Source: JBMYQA01 sp049600855
GTDB lineage: Bacteria > Bacteroidota > Bacteroidia > Cytophagales > Flammeovirgaceae
DNA: 20,007 nucleotides
Direction: 5' to 3'
Assembly (NCBI GenBank): GCA_049600855.1
Contig: JBMYQA010000093.1
Coordinates: 1-20,007 of the forward strand
Numbering within the stretch: position 1 is the stretch's first letter; each line of letters opens with the position of its first letter. Of the stretch, positions 1 to 8,360 are shown piece by piece. Position numbers and translations under genes: made by a program. The notes below the pieces were generated by a model that saw only the letters and a program-made list of their open reading frames with translations, was not told the DNA's origin and did no database searches.

Positions 1-109
1 TATTATTGCTTTCCATATTATACCAAATAATCAATATCCTACCTTTTTATCTAATAATTTCTAAATAACTCATATAATTTTCTGAGTTGTACTTAGTTAT
101 ATTAGTACC

Positions 110-140
110 ATTGATTTGTTCTTTGTAAATTTTAGCTTTG
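110..140 (+). promoter_or_regulatory. Candidate Bacteroidota-type promoter for the caspase-fold gene
   Basis: ATTG at 110-113 and TAGCTTTG at 133-140 are separated by 19 bases. This fits the -33 TTTG / -7 TAnnTTTG pattern known for the Bacteroidota primary sigma factor, with one mismatch in the -33 box. Transcription would begin near base 147, giving a leader of about 70 bases before the ATG at 218. The rest of bases 1-217 is AT-rich and shows no gene. The match is by eye. Confidence 0.5.
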
Positions 141-217
141 AAGTAGTCTAAAATATAAACTCAGCAGTTTTCTAAAGAAAATAAGTTTTACGTTCACGAA
201 TAGTAAGTGCTCTACCT

Positions 218-2941
218 ATGACCCTTTCAGTACCAAATACAGCAAAAGCCGTCTTGATTGGGGCAAGTAATTTCCCCAAAGACGATACGCTTTCTCCCAT
301 TAATCAGGCAGAAAATAACATCAAATCCTTTGCAGAAGTACTTGCCGATCAGAGTATTATCGGAATTAATGATGCGAATATCATTCGAATGATGGATGTT
401 CCTGATAACACTAAAATTAAGGAAGAGGTTTCCATTGCTGCAGAAGAAGCCAAGGGGGCATTAATTGTGTACATCACTGGGCACATCACTACACGAAAGG
501 GACATCTTTATCTAGCTACGCCAAATTCATCTCGTAAAAAAATCCATATTAATGGCATTGCATTAGATGAATTATTGGACATTATTAGTGAAACAAATGC
601 AGAAACGCGGGTTCTCATTTTTGATGCCTATTACAGCGATGTCAATGATGAAGAAACTGAAGGAGATGTAGTGGTGGATGCCCTGAAGTATTATGAAAGT
701 GCTTATCTAAACACATTTATTCTTTCTGCTTCCCCATCTTCCAATTTTATGGGCTTTAAAGGAAGTACTGACCACACAGCATTCACCGAAGCCTTGGTTA
801 GTACCCTCCGCAATGGCATTGATAAGGAACAAGAAGAATTGAGCCTCGAAGATATTCATGATGGTTTAAAGGAGCGGATGACGGGACAAATGCCTTTGAA
901 AAGCACAGCCGCTAAAGCAGATAAAATCAACTTCTCTTACAATACAAAGTTTTTAGGATTTCGCGATATGAAACGCACTGCTGATCGTTTCTTTGAAGAC
1001 GAGCAATTTCAGCAATCCTTAAATGCGTATGAAGAAGCTTCGAAATTATTTGGTAAGAATGCTGAAGTGGCGCAACGTAAACAGTTTATCAAGTGCTTTT
1101 TGGAAGGGGAAAAGGCAGTCGAAAAGGGGAATTTTAATAAAGCTAAGGAGGCTTTTTTAGAAGCGCAAACCATATTCGACATGAAAGTGGTGTCGGAAAA
1201 GATTAATGGGGTATTAATGACAATTGCCAACACTTTATTTGATAAAGAAGAGTACGAATTGGCACGTGAAAACTACAAAATGGTAGCAGCTTATCGGCCT
1301 AATGATGGCTTTATCAAGGAGCGTTTAGAAAAATGCGATCATGAATTGCGTTTCCTTGATCTCATTGATGAAGCTGACAAGTACTATTTTGAAGATGATT
1401 TTGAGAAAGCGCTAGCACTGTACGGACAAGCGCTCCAAATACATCCCGACCGCAAAGCCGCTAAACGCAAGGAGGAATGCGAACGCTTACTGCACAAAGC
1501 TGCACTTATTCGTGAACGCATCCAAAAAGAGCAACAAGATCAGGTGGTGGAAGTCAGTCCCGCTGAGAAAGAAAAGCTAGAAAAGGAATTGCGAAAAAGC
1601 ATCACAGATGAATTAAGCAAGGACTTTGAAGCGAAGCAAAAAAACTTAGAGAAAGCGCTTTCTGAGAAAATCAGTAAAGAACAACAAGCGGCTTTTGATG
1701 AAAAGCTATGGTCGAATATATCGTTGGCAAATAGCTTAGATGTTTACGAGTTTTTTATTCAGTATTATCCAGATTCGGCGCATATTGATAAAGCGAAGGC
1801 GAAGCTTGATGAACTTTCTCAAATAGTCACCAAACAAAAACAAAAGGCTGAGAAGCAGGAAAAGGTAGCGGAAAAGCCACCTGTGGTTAATTCGGAAAAG
1901 TCAGAAGAGAAAGCGAAAGAAGTGCAAGAAAAACGCGATAGTGCATCGAAAAAGCATAAACCGTTTATTCAAGAAGAGAAAGGACGCAGCCATGTGAGTG
2001 AAGAAAAACCTTACAATATCTTAGAAGAGCTTGAGGCGCAATTTAATAATACAGGGGAGGAGAAGAAGGAAAAAAAACCTGTTCATAAAACAGAGAAGGC
2101 CCCAGAAAACTCTGCGGAAAATCAGGTTAATAAAGTGATGAAAGATGATCTGGCAAATAAAGAAGCTCCCAAAGAGGATGCTCCTAAGAAAGAAGAAAAA
2201 GAACCAGAAAAGCAAGAAGCTGCCAAGAAGGAGGAAAAACCAGTTATGGCGGAGAAAGTGGAGCTTGAGCCAGTAAAGGTTCCTAAGAAAGAGGAAAAAC
2301 CTCCAGTAGTGAAAGAAGAGAAAACGCCTAAGTCTACTCCTGCTGTTGAAGAGCCTAAGGCATTTTCAGAAGAAGAGTTATGGCAAAATGCCGTTGAATC
2401 CAACTCGGTAGAGGGTTATCGCTTTTATGTGGATAATACCAAAGAATCGGAACACTTAGTAGATGCTTATTACCAGATTAATAAGTTAAGTAAAATGGCT
2501 GATGCAGGTGTGATTGATGAACCAAAAGAAGAAGAAAGTACGCCAGTTATTGAACGAACTGTTTCCGAAGCTCCTGTTTATCCTACGAATGAAGTAGTAA
2601 AAGAAGAAGGAATGAACCCTGTTGCTGAACCAGTAGTAGAAGAAACTCCTGCTGTACAGAATGAAGAAGAGGAACTTTGGCAAAAAGCAACTGAGGCGAA
2701 TACCGTAAATGCTTATTACGAGTATGTTGCCAATTCCAAAGAAAAAGCACATTTGGAAGAGGCTAAACAGTTAATTGCTTCATTGAAAGAAAATGCACGT
2801 GAAAGCGAGAAAGATGATTGGGAAAGTGCCGAATCGGCAAATACCATTGATGCTTATAAGAATTACATAAAAAAATACCCGCTAGGGCATTATTACGCGA
2901 AAGCAATGTTCCGCATTAGTGAACTAGAAGCCCAATTATAG
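218..2941 (+). CDS. Caspase-fold (peptidase C14-like) protein with TPRs and W-A-N-Y repeats; probable pseudo-protease
   Basis: This 907-residue protein has no signal peptide or membrane segment and is probably cytoplasmic. Residues 9-200 fit the caspase fold: an N-terminal strand (AVLIGASNF), the strand and catalytic His block ITGH with His89 (usually SGHG), the strand VLIFDAYYS at 132-140, and a later STDHTAFTEAL helix. The active Cys normally lies in DACxS. Here the motif is DAYYS, with Tyr138 (codon TAT at 629-631) in the Cys position, so peptidase activity is probably lost. Residues 247-425 look like TPRs, 430-490 a charged coiled coil. About 536-716 is a Lys/Glu/Pro-rich low-complexity linker. 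Four 40-residue repeats follow the pattern W..A...N[ST]...Y, with Trp at 498, 722, 821 and 868. Such multi-domain caspase proteins are common in Bacteroidota, but no substrate or pathway can be named. The gene stands alone, with its own promoter-like box and terminator. Confidence 0.85.
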   Translation: MTLSVPNTAKAVLIGASNFPKDDTLSPINQAENNIKSFAEVLADQSIIGINDANIIRMMDVPDNTKIKEEVSIAAEEAKGALIVYITGHITTRKGHLYLATPNSSRKKIHINGIALDELLDIISETNAETRVLIFDAYYSDVNDEETEGDVVVDALKYYESAYLNTFILSASPSSNFMGFKGSTDHTAFTEALVSTLRNGIDKEQEELSLEDIHDGLKERMTGQMPLKSTAAKADKINFSYNTKFLGFRDMKRTADRFFEDEQFQQSLNAYEEASKLFGKNAEVAQRKQFIKCFLEGEKAVEKGNFNKAKEAFLEAQTIFDMKVVSEKINGVLMTIANTLFDKEEYELARENYKMVAAYRPNDGFIKERLEKCDHELRFLDLIDEADKYYFEDDFEKALALYGQALQIHPDRKAAKRKEECERLLHKAALIRERIQKEQQDQVVEVSPAEKEKLEKELRKSITDELSKDFEAKQKNLEKALSEKISKEQQAAFDEKLWSNISLANSLDVYEFFIQYYPDSAHIDKAKAKLDELSQIVTKQKQKAEKQEKVAEKPPVVNSEKSEEKAKEVQEKRDSASKKHKPFIQEEKGRSHVSEEKPYNILEELEAQFNNTGEEKKEKKPVHKTEKAPENSAENQVNKVMKDDLANKEAPKEDAPKKEEKEPEKQEAAKKEEKPVMAEKVELEPVKVPKKEEKPPVVKEEKTPKSTPAVEEPKAFSEEELWQNAVESNSVEGYRFYVDNTKESEHLVDAYYQINKLSKMADAGVIDEPKEEESTPVIERTVSEAPVYPTNEVVKEEGMNPVAEPVVEETPAVQNEEEELWQKATEANTVNAYYEYVANSKEKAHLEEAKQLIASLKENARESEKDDWESAESANTIDAYKNYIKKYPLGHYYAKAMFRISELEAQL

Positions 2942-2960
2942 GCAAACACAACTTGAAATC

Positions 2961-3000
2961 AAAAAGCCCCCTTAAACATTGCTTAAGGGGGTATTTTTTA
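2961..3000. terminator. Bidirectional rho-independent terminator between the caspase-fold gene and asd
   Basis: CCCCCTTAA (2967-2975) pairs perfectly with TTAAGGGGG (2983-2991) around a 7-base loop. An A-run at 2961-2965 gives a T-run on the minus strand, and T-rich sequence follows at 2993-2999 on the plus strand. The stem lies between two convergent genes and can stop transcription from both sides. Confidence 0.92.
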
Positions 3001-3004
3001 TAAA

Positions 3005-4012
3005 CTAGGCCAATGCAGGACTTGTCGTTAATAAATTATGTTTTACCAAGTACTCTGCAATTTGTACCGTATTGGTTGCCGCACCTTTTCGAAGGTTATC
3101 AGCCACAATCCACATGTTTAGTGTATTTTCTTGGGTATCATCTCTGCGCAAACGCCCCACAAACACTTCATCTCGATTGTGTGAGTGTAATGGCATCGGA
3201 TATTCCAAGTTTTTAAAATCGTCCTGAACAATAATACCTTCAGTAGCCGCTAATAGCTCGCGTACCTCATCTAAATTATAATCGCGCTCAAATTCAACAT
3301 TTACCGACTCAGAGTGGCCGCCCATCACTGGAATTCGCACTGCTGTAGCCGTTACTTTTATCGTGGAGTCTAAGATTTTCTTCGTCTCATTTACCATTTT
3401 CATCTCTTCTTTGGTGTAGCCGTCTTCGAAGAAGATATCCACATGAGGTAACACATTCATGTCAATTTTATAAGGATATGCCATCTCGCCTTCTACACCC
3501 TTGCGCTCATTCATCAGCTGATCTACAGCCTTTTTTCCAGTACCCGTAATCGACTGATATGTAGAAACCACTACGCGCTTGACCTTGTACTTTTCATGTA
3601 ATGGACCTAAAGCTACGACCATCTGAATGGTAGAACAATTTGGATTGGCAATGATTTTATCTGCTTTCGTGAGCTGATGGGCATTGATTTCTGGAACAAT
3701 CAATTTATGATCGGGACTCATGCGCCAGGCCGAAGAATTATCGATAACGGTAGTTCCTACTTCAGCAAACTTGGGAGCAAACTCTAGGGAAGTACTACCT
3801 CCAGCAGAAAAAATTGCAATATCGGGTTGGGCAGCAATTGCATCTTCTACTGAGATTACCTTGTGTTTCTTGCCCTTATACTCAATCTCTTTACCCACCG
3901 ACCGCGCTGAGGCTGTCAACAATAACTCATCGTACTGGAAATTGCGTTCATCCAGCACACGTAGGACTTGCTGCCCTACCAAACCAGTAGCACCTACAAT
4001 TGCTAATTTCAT
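3005..4012 (-). CDS. asd: Aspartate-semialdehyde dehydrogenase
   Basis: It catalyses NADPH-dependent reduction of aspartyl phosphate to aspartate semialdehyde, the branch point to lysine/diaminopimelate, threonine and methionine, in the cytoplasm. The 335 residues match the usual family length. The N-terminus carries the nucleotide-binding GATGLVGQQ motif (residues 7-15). NPNCSTIQ holds the active-site Cys126. STYQSITGTG at 150-159 carries the conserved Gln. RIPVMGGHSES at 226-236 carries the conserved Arg and the catalytic His233. The C-terminal WIVADNLRKGAATN block is typical of the family. The start is ATG with no competing upstream start needed. It is monocistronic: convergent with the caspase-fold gene, divergent from rnr across 602 bases. 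Confidence 0.97.
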   Translation of the reverse strand: MKLAIVGATGLVGQQVLRVLDERNFQYDELLLTASARSVGKEIEYKGKKHKVISVEDAIAAQPDIAIFSAGGSTSLEFAPKFAEVGTTVIDNSSAWRMSPDHKLIVPEINAHQLTKADKIIANPNCSTIQMVVALGPLHEKYKVKRVVVSTYQSITGTGKKAVDQLMNERKGVEGEMAYPYKIDMNVLPHVDIFFEDGYTKEEMKMVNETKKILDSTIKVTATAVRIPVMGGHSESVNVEFERDYNLDEVRELLAATEGIIVQDDFKNLEYPMPLHSHNRDEVFVGRLRRDDTQENTLNMWIVADNLRKGAATNTVQIAEYLVKHNLLTTSPALA

Positions 4013-4155
4013 TTTTGATAAAAACTAAGTGAAATAAAACATAAATTGCCCATTTTAAATTGTTTAATAGGCAGAATGGTTCTTTACCATTCATACAATA
4101 AGCATCATCGGATTTTACTTTTTTTCAACTCCTATCTGCAATTATTGCGAACGCA

Positions 4156-4187
4156 CAAAGTTAGGTTTCACGAGGGGTAATGCCAAT
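4156..4187 (-). promoter_or_regulatory. Candidate promoter for asd
   Basis: On the minus strand ATTG (4187-4184) is followed after 20 bases by TAACTTTG (4163-4156), a full match to the TAnnTTTG -7 box with a one-mismatch -33 box. It would give a leader of roughly 140 bases before the asd start at 4012. The call is by eye and unproven. Confidence 0.45.
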
Positions 4188-4369
4188 AATTTGTATAACA
4201 ATCGTTATGAACTCGATTTCCAAATACTTTTTTGGCAAGTTTCTTAACTTTTTTTGCAGTTAGTCGTATGGAGAAGTGAGTACCATTTCTGAGTGGCGAT
4301 GGATTTGTGTGGAAGTTTTTTCAATTCCCATTATCTTAAAAACAATTGAAGTATTATCTTTCAACTTTA

Positions 4370-4388
4370 ATCAATTGGCTAAATTGAT
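4370..4388. repeat. Perfect 7-bp inverted repeat upstream of rnr
   Basis: ATCAATT (4370-4376) and AATTGAT (4382-4388) are exact reverse complements with a 5-base spacer, an operator-like shape. A second wider pair, TTCAATT (4320-4326) and AATTGAA (4344-4350), lies just upstream. AT-rich DNA makes short palindromes common, so function is uncertain. Confidence 0.35.
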
Positions 4389-4614
4389 GTTACATAAAAA
4401 TCACTAAAGCTTAAAGTTTTATCGTAGAGAGATTTTGGTGAAGTATGTATCTTAAAGAGCATATCAAGCCTTGTTTACAATGAGGGTGATTTTGTGGGGA
4501 ATGGTACAGCAAACTAATCACATCCAGTTGAAGGAAAGGATGATAAATCACAAAAAAATGAATCAGAGATAGTCATGGGCTTCTCAAAGGCTATCTACCT
4601 AAATCGAACGAATT

Positions 4615-6789
4615 ATGACAAAGAAGAAAAAGAAAAATCAAAAGAGACGCATTAAGAAAAACACAAAATCAATTAGAGATATTGGAAGTGTAAGAGATCA
4701 GGTGGTTAATTTTTTAAATAAGAAGCCTGAAAAGCGATATACCTTCAAACAAGTAGCCAGTATGGTTGGCGCAAAAGAGTTGAGTGCCAAAAATCATTTA
4801 CATAAATTATTAAATCAATTGGTCGAGTTTGGCGTAATCCAACGGCCAACGGAAAGACATTACCAAGGCATTCTTTCAGATGATTTATTAGAAGGTGAAG
4901 TAGATTATGTAAATGCAGGTTATGCTTATGTCATTGTTGGCGAGCCCTATGAAGACATTTGGATTAGCGCGCGTAACATGAAAAATGCACTTCATGGCGA
5001 TAAAGTTGCTATTCGTTTATTGAAAAGTAAAGGTCGGAAAAAGCGCTTGGAAGGAGAAGTCGTTTCCATTGTGGAGCGGCACAAAACTTCCTTTGCGGGC
5101 ACCATAGAAATATTTCCCCGTTATGCCTTTGTAGTGGTAACTGATCGGAAAATGCATTTTGATGTATTTGTTCCGCTCAATGAAATTAATGAGGCCAAAC
5201 ATGGTGAAAAGGTAGTAGTAGACATTACCGATTGGAAAGAAAAGGATAAAAATCCAACGGGTAAAGTCACGAAAGTGCTGGGGAAATCGGGTGAACATGA
5301 CACGGAGATCCATTCCATCATGTTTGAGTACGAACTGCCATTTGAGTTTCCACCTGAAGTAGAACAAGCAGCCGAAGAAATCCCAATTGAAATCCCTGCG
5401 GCAGAAATTGCCAAGCGAAGAGATTTCCGAAACATTACCACGTTTACCATTGACCCATTCAATGCCAAAGATTTTGATGATGCCTTATCAATTCAAAAAT
5501 TAGAAAATGGCAATTGGGAAATAGGTGTACACATTGCCGATGTAACGCACTACGTTCATCCCAATTCGATTATTGAAAAAGAAGCGGTAAAAAGAGCCAC
5601 TTCAGTTTATTTGGTAGACCGCACGATTCCCATGTTACCAGAAAGGTTATCGAATGGCCTGTGTTCCTTACGACCCCATGAGGAAAAGTGTACATTTTCG
5701 GCAGTATTTGAATTAGATGAAGAAGCTAAACTCGTCAATCAATGGTTTGGGCGTACCGTAACCTATTCGGATCGACGATTTACGTATGAAGAGGCGCAAG
5801 AACGGATTGAAACGGGTGAAGGAGATTTTGCAGAAGAAATCAATACCTTGAATGAGTTGGCTAAAAAGCTGAAAGCTCAGCGTTTTAAGAGCGGTGCCAT
5901 TTCTTTTGAAAGCGTGGAGTTTGTATTTAAGCTAGATGATGATGGGAAAACGCCACTAGGCATGTTTGTGAAAGAGCGAAAAGAAGCACATAAACTGGTG
6001 GAAGAGTTTATGCTTTTAGCGAATAAGCAAGTAGCTACTTTTGTGCATAAACAGCGGCCAGATAAGCCCAATACGATGGTGTATCGAGTACACGAAAATC
6101 CTGATCCAGGAAAAATTGCCGAATTCTCCATGTTTGTAAAACGTTTTGGCTATACCTTCCCGCTAGATACTAAAAATTTACCAGCAGCTTTCAATAAGCT
6201 TACTGCTGAAGTAGAAGGTAAACCAGAGCAAAACCTTGTAGAAAGCCAAGCTGTTCGTACCATGGCTAAAGCACGATATACCACCTCACCTATGGGGCAT
6301 TACGGTTTAGGGTTTGCGCATTACACCCATTTTACATCACCCATTCGAAGATATCCTGATATGATGGCGCATCGTTTGTTGCAACATTATTTGGATGGAG
6401 GAAAGTCAGTGGATAGTACAGAATATGAAGAGCTGTGCAAGCAATCTTCAGCTTTGGAAAAACGCGCTGCTGATGCAGAACGGGCTTCGATTAAATACAA
6501 GCAGATTGAGTACATGCAGCAGTTTATGGGAGAAAAGATGGAAGGAATGGTTTCGGGCTTAACGGAGTGGGGAATGTACATTGAGTTAGTAGAAACCAAA
6601 TGTGAAGGCATGATTCGTCTATCAGATATTCCTGGTGATCATTATCATTACGATGCTGAGAACATGCAAGTGATCGGTCATAATTATGGGCGTGTTTTCC
6701 AGTTAGGAGATTTGACGGATGTGGTCGTTAAAAAGGCCAATTTAGATCGCAGACAGCTCGATTTAGAAATGTATGATGGCTTGGATTAA
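4615..6789 (+). CDS. rnr: Ribonuclease R (RNB-family 3'-5' exoribonuclease)
   Basis: It degrades structured RNA processively from the 3' end, acting in mRNA turnover and rRNA quality control in the cytoplasm. The 724 residues are near the usual length for the family. The N-terminus is very basic (a Lys run at 3-7). Residues 25-80 look like the winged-helix RNase R N-terminal domain, followed by cold-shock/OB domains to about 240. The RNB catalytic domain starts near 268: TIDPFNAKDFDDA at 278-290 supplies the metal-binding Asp280, Asp286, Asp288 and Asp289. HFTSPIRRYPD at 572-582 is the second family signature. An S1 RNA-binding domain spans about 640-720. It lacks the long Lys-rich tail of the E. 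coli enzyme, while the N-terminus is Lys-rich. It is monocistronic after a long leader and ends at a strong stem-loop. Confidence 0.97.
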   Translation: MTKKKKKNQKRRIKKNTKSIRDIGSVRDQVVNFLNKKPEKRYTFKQVASMVGAKELSAKNHLHKLLNQLVEFGVIQRPTERHYQGILSDDLLEGEVDYVNAGYAYVIVGEPYEDIWISARNMKNALHGDKVAIRLLKSKGRKKRLEGEVVSIVERHKTSFAGTIEIFPRYAFVVVTDRKMHFDVFVPLNEINEAKHGEKVVVDITDWKEKDKNPTGKVTKVLGKSGEHDTEIHSIMFEYELPFEFPPEVEQAAEEIPIEIPAAEIAKRRDFRNITTFTIDPFNAKDFDDALSIQKLENGNWEIGVHIADVTHYVHPNSIIEKEAVKRATSVYLVDRTIPMLPERLSNGLCSLRPHEEKCTFSAVFELDEEAKLVNQWFGRTVTYSDRRFTYEEAQERIETGEGDFAEEINTLNELAKKLKAQRFKSGAISFESVEFVFKLDDDGKTPLGMFVKERKEAHKLVEEFMLLANKQVATFVHKQRPDKPNTMVYRVHENPDPGKIAEFSMFVKRFGYTFPLDTKNLPAAFNKLTAEVEGKPEQNLVESQAVRTMAKARYTTSPMGHYGLGFAHYTHFTSPIRRYPDMMAHRLLQHYLDGGKSVDSTEYEELCKQSSALEKRAADAERASIKYKQIEYMQQFMGEKMEGMVSGLTEWGMYIELVETKCEGMIRLSDIPGDHYHYDAENMQVIGHNYGRVFQLGDLTDVVVKKANLDRRQLDLEMYDGLD

Positions 6790-6796
6790 TTTTTGA

Positions 6797-6846
6797 ATTC
6801 CCTATCCACGTGTAGCCTAAACCTATGTTACACGTGGATAGGGAAT
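6797..6846. terminator. Perfect 18-bp stem-loop between rnr and the ScfR-type regulator
   Basis: ATTCCCTATCCACGTGTA (6797-6814) pairs without mismatch with 6829-6846 around a 14-base loop. It lies 7 bases after the rnr stop and 7 bases before the end of the convergent regulator gene, so it probably ends both transcripts. There is no T-tract on either side, as often seen in Bacteroidota. The arm contains the palindrome CACGTG. Confidence 0.75.
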
Positions 6847-6853
6847 GACTGTT

Positions 6854-8338
6854 TTAACGGTTCATAATTTCTTCAAGGGCTTCCTTGATTTTTTGCTTTT
6901 GGAGTTGATCATCTAAGCCAATGGGCGGGGCGGCTCGATCTTTACAATCAGAAACAGGGCAGCGCTCACAGGCTTCATTTACGAGCCTAACGCGTACATT
7001 CGGCGAGCTCCAAAATCGAACCTTTTGTTTAAACTGCTCATCGACAACAAAACCTATCGTGATGCTACAGTTTTCATCTGGAGTAGGTGCCATGGGACGA
7101 GCGATGGAAATGCAGAAATATTGCTTTTGAGAAGTGATGTAGTTGGAAATTTGTGCACCACACACTGGCTTATCGTAACTATTTTGTTCTTGAATTTTCC
7201 CCAATTCGCGAATGGTAGAAATAGAAATCCATCTTCTGCAATAATGTTCGTTGTTAACGGTACCATGTGGTGCATGTAAACCTGCTAAATGAAGTTCTTT
7301 GGTCAGACGAAACTTATCAATATCTCCATGATGATTCAAGCGCAAATAGAATAATTTATCTAAACCCATTCGCGGCAAAATGCTGGAGAGGCGATGCATA
7401 AACATTTCAGGAGAAGCATGATACTTTTCCATAATCCCTACAAACTTATCGGGTTCCCAAGATTCCCAAGAAAGTAAATCTTTAATATCGGCAGAGATTT
7501 CTTTTGATGGAATCAACAAAGCTCCCGCAAAATAGGTGGCTTTGAAATTATTCAACATCTGATCGAATGAATCTGCATCTGTCCAAGAATAAGTATAAGA
7601 GCGATCTGTGATTTTGAGTAAGTGATAACCTACCTCACGGCTTAAAATAAAGGCTTTTTGACTATCATTTAAGCGATCGTTAATCATCATCTTCTTTTTG
7701 CCGCCTTTGGTAGATAACACATACCGAAAACTCTTTAGATCAGGGTATTCCGAAAAGGTTTCTTCATCAATTTCATAATGACACTGATTCTGGATGAAAT
7801 CGTATAATTCCGTTAACGTTGGAATTTTATTTCGCCAAAATAAACCTCTTGCCCAATCGGCCTTATGTTCCAAATCTTCAAAATAGTTATCGAACATTTG
7901 CTGATAAGACCGCAAGGCTGAAAAGTAAAAGCTTTCCACTTTCATGTTGTATTGCCTAGAAATCTCTATCAGCGTACTAATGAAAGCATTGAGTTTATCA
8001 GGAGCGCCAGAAATGAGTTCCAGAATGTGTCGTGGTTCTAAACCAAAAATATCGAGTGGAAGCTCTGAAAGGATATTTGATTTGAGTAAATCAGCAAGCG
8101 GAGCAAGTTTCCGATCAAGTTTGAGTGAGACTAACCAATCGTAGGATACACCAAGGGCATTGGCTAATGCAGTAACTTTATTGGCTTTTGGGTACTTTTT
8201 CCCTTTCTCGATCTCATTGAGGTATGATACCGAAATGCTGGTTTCTTTGGATAGTTCAGACAAAGATTTGCCAGTATTTTGTCGAAGGAGTTTTACTTTA
8301 AGTCCAAAAATTAATTTGATGTTTTCTTCTTTGACCAA
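6854..8338 (-). CDS. XRE-family regulator, ScfR/RamB/PrpR type (HTH + degenerate ImmA/IrrE + DUF2083)
   Basis: It is a 494-residue cytoplasmic DNA-binding regulator. Residues 9-73 form an XRE helix-turn-helix (SLSELSKETSISVSYLNEIE). The middle resembles the ImmA/IrrE peptidase-like domain, with FAGALLIPSKE at 270-280, but the metal-binding HExxH is replaced by REVGYH (234-239), so protease activity is unlikely. The C-terminal domain ends with Cys457-x2-Cys460-x4-Cys465 followed by KDRAAPP, the signature of short-chain acyl-CoA regulators such as RamB and PrpR, which control acetate, propionate or glyoxylate genes. The start is TTG at 8336-8338. No in-frame ATG lies between the upstream stop (8381-8383) and the HTH, and the next in-frame Met is far downstream. 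The targets are unknown. UbiA lies upstream on the same strand, 231 bases away. Confidence 0.9.
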   Translation of the reverse strand: MVKEENIKLIFGLKVKLLRQNTGKSLSELSKETSISVSYLNEIEKGKKYPKANKVTALANALGVSYDWLVSLKLDRKLAPLADLLKSNILSELPLDIFGLEPRHILELISGAPDKLNAFISTLIEISRQYNMKVESFYFSALRSYQQMFDNYFEDLEHKADWARGLFWRNKIPTLTELYDFIQNQCHYEIDEETFSEYPDLKSFRYVLSTKGGKKKMMINDRLNDSQKAFILSREVGYHLLKITDRSYTYSWTDADSFDQMLNNFKATYFAGALLIPSKEISADIKDLLSWESWEPDKFVGIMEKYHASPEMFMHRLSSILPRMGLDKLFYLRLNHHGDIDKFRLTKELHLAGLHAPHGTVNNEHYCRRWISISTIRELGKIQEQNSYDKPVCGAQISNYITSQKQYFCISIARPMAPTPDENCSITIGFVVDEQFKQKVRFWSSPNVRVRLVNEACERCPVSDCKDRAAPPIGLDDQLQKQKIKEALEEIMNR

Positions 8339-8360
8339 TGTGTGTTCAATTAAGTTGTAA

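Larger units (their letters stand above)
4013..4614. other. Long divergent intergenic region between asd and rnr
   Basis: This 602-base AT-rich stretch has no gene of normal size. It holds the candidate asd promoter, an ATAAC/GTTAT inverted repeat (4195-4208), and four TCAATT/AATTGA half-sites at 4321-4387 in alternating orientation. A 30-codon open frame starts with ATG at 4480 and stops with TAG at 4570-4572, 42 bases before rnr. That frame shows no recognisable domain and could be chance or a leader ORF. I found no convincing TAnnTTTG box for rnr. Confidence 0.6.

Noticed and set aside
67..88. AACTCA/TGAGTT hairpin near the window start
   Set aside because: The 6-bp stem with a 10-base loop in AT-rich DNA is too weak, and no upstream gene is visible to need a terminator.
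2021..2752. Long antisense open frames opposite the Lys/Glu-rich part of the caspase-fold gene
   Set aside because: They translate to Phe/Ser-rich sequence that merely mirrors GAA/AAA-rich codons of the sense gene.
4567..4596. AGATAG/CTATCT stem just before rnr as a regulatory hairpin
   Set aside because: The stem has only six AT-rich pairs and an 18-base loop, so chance is likely.
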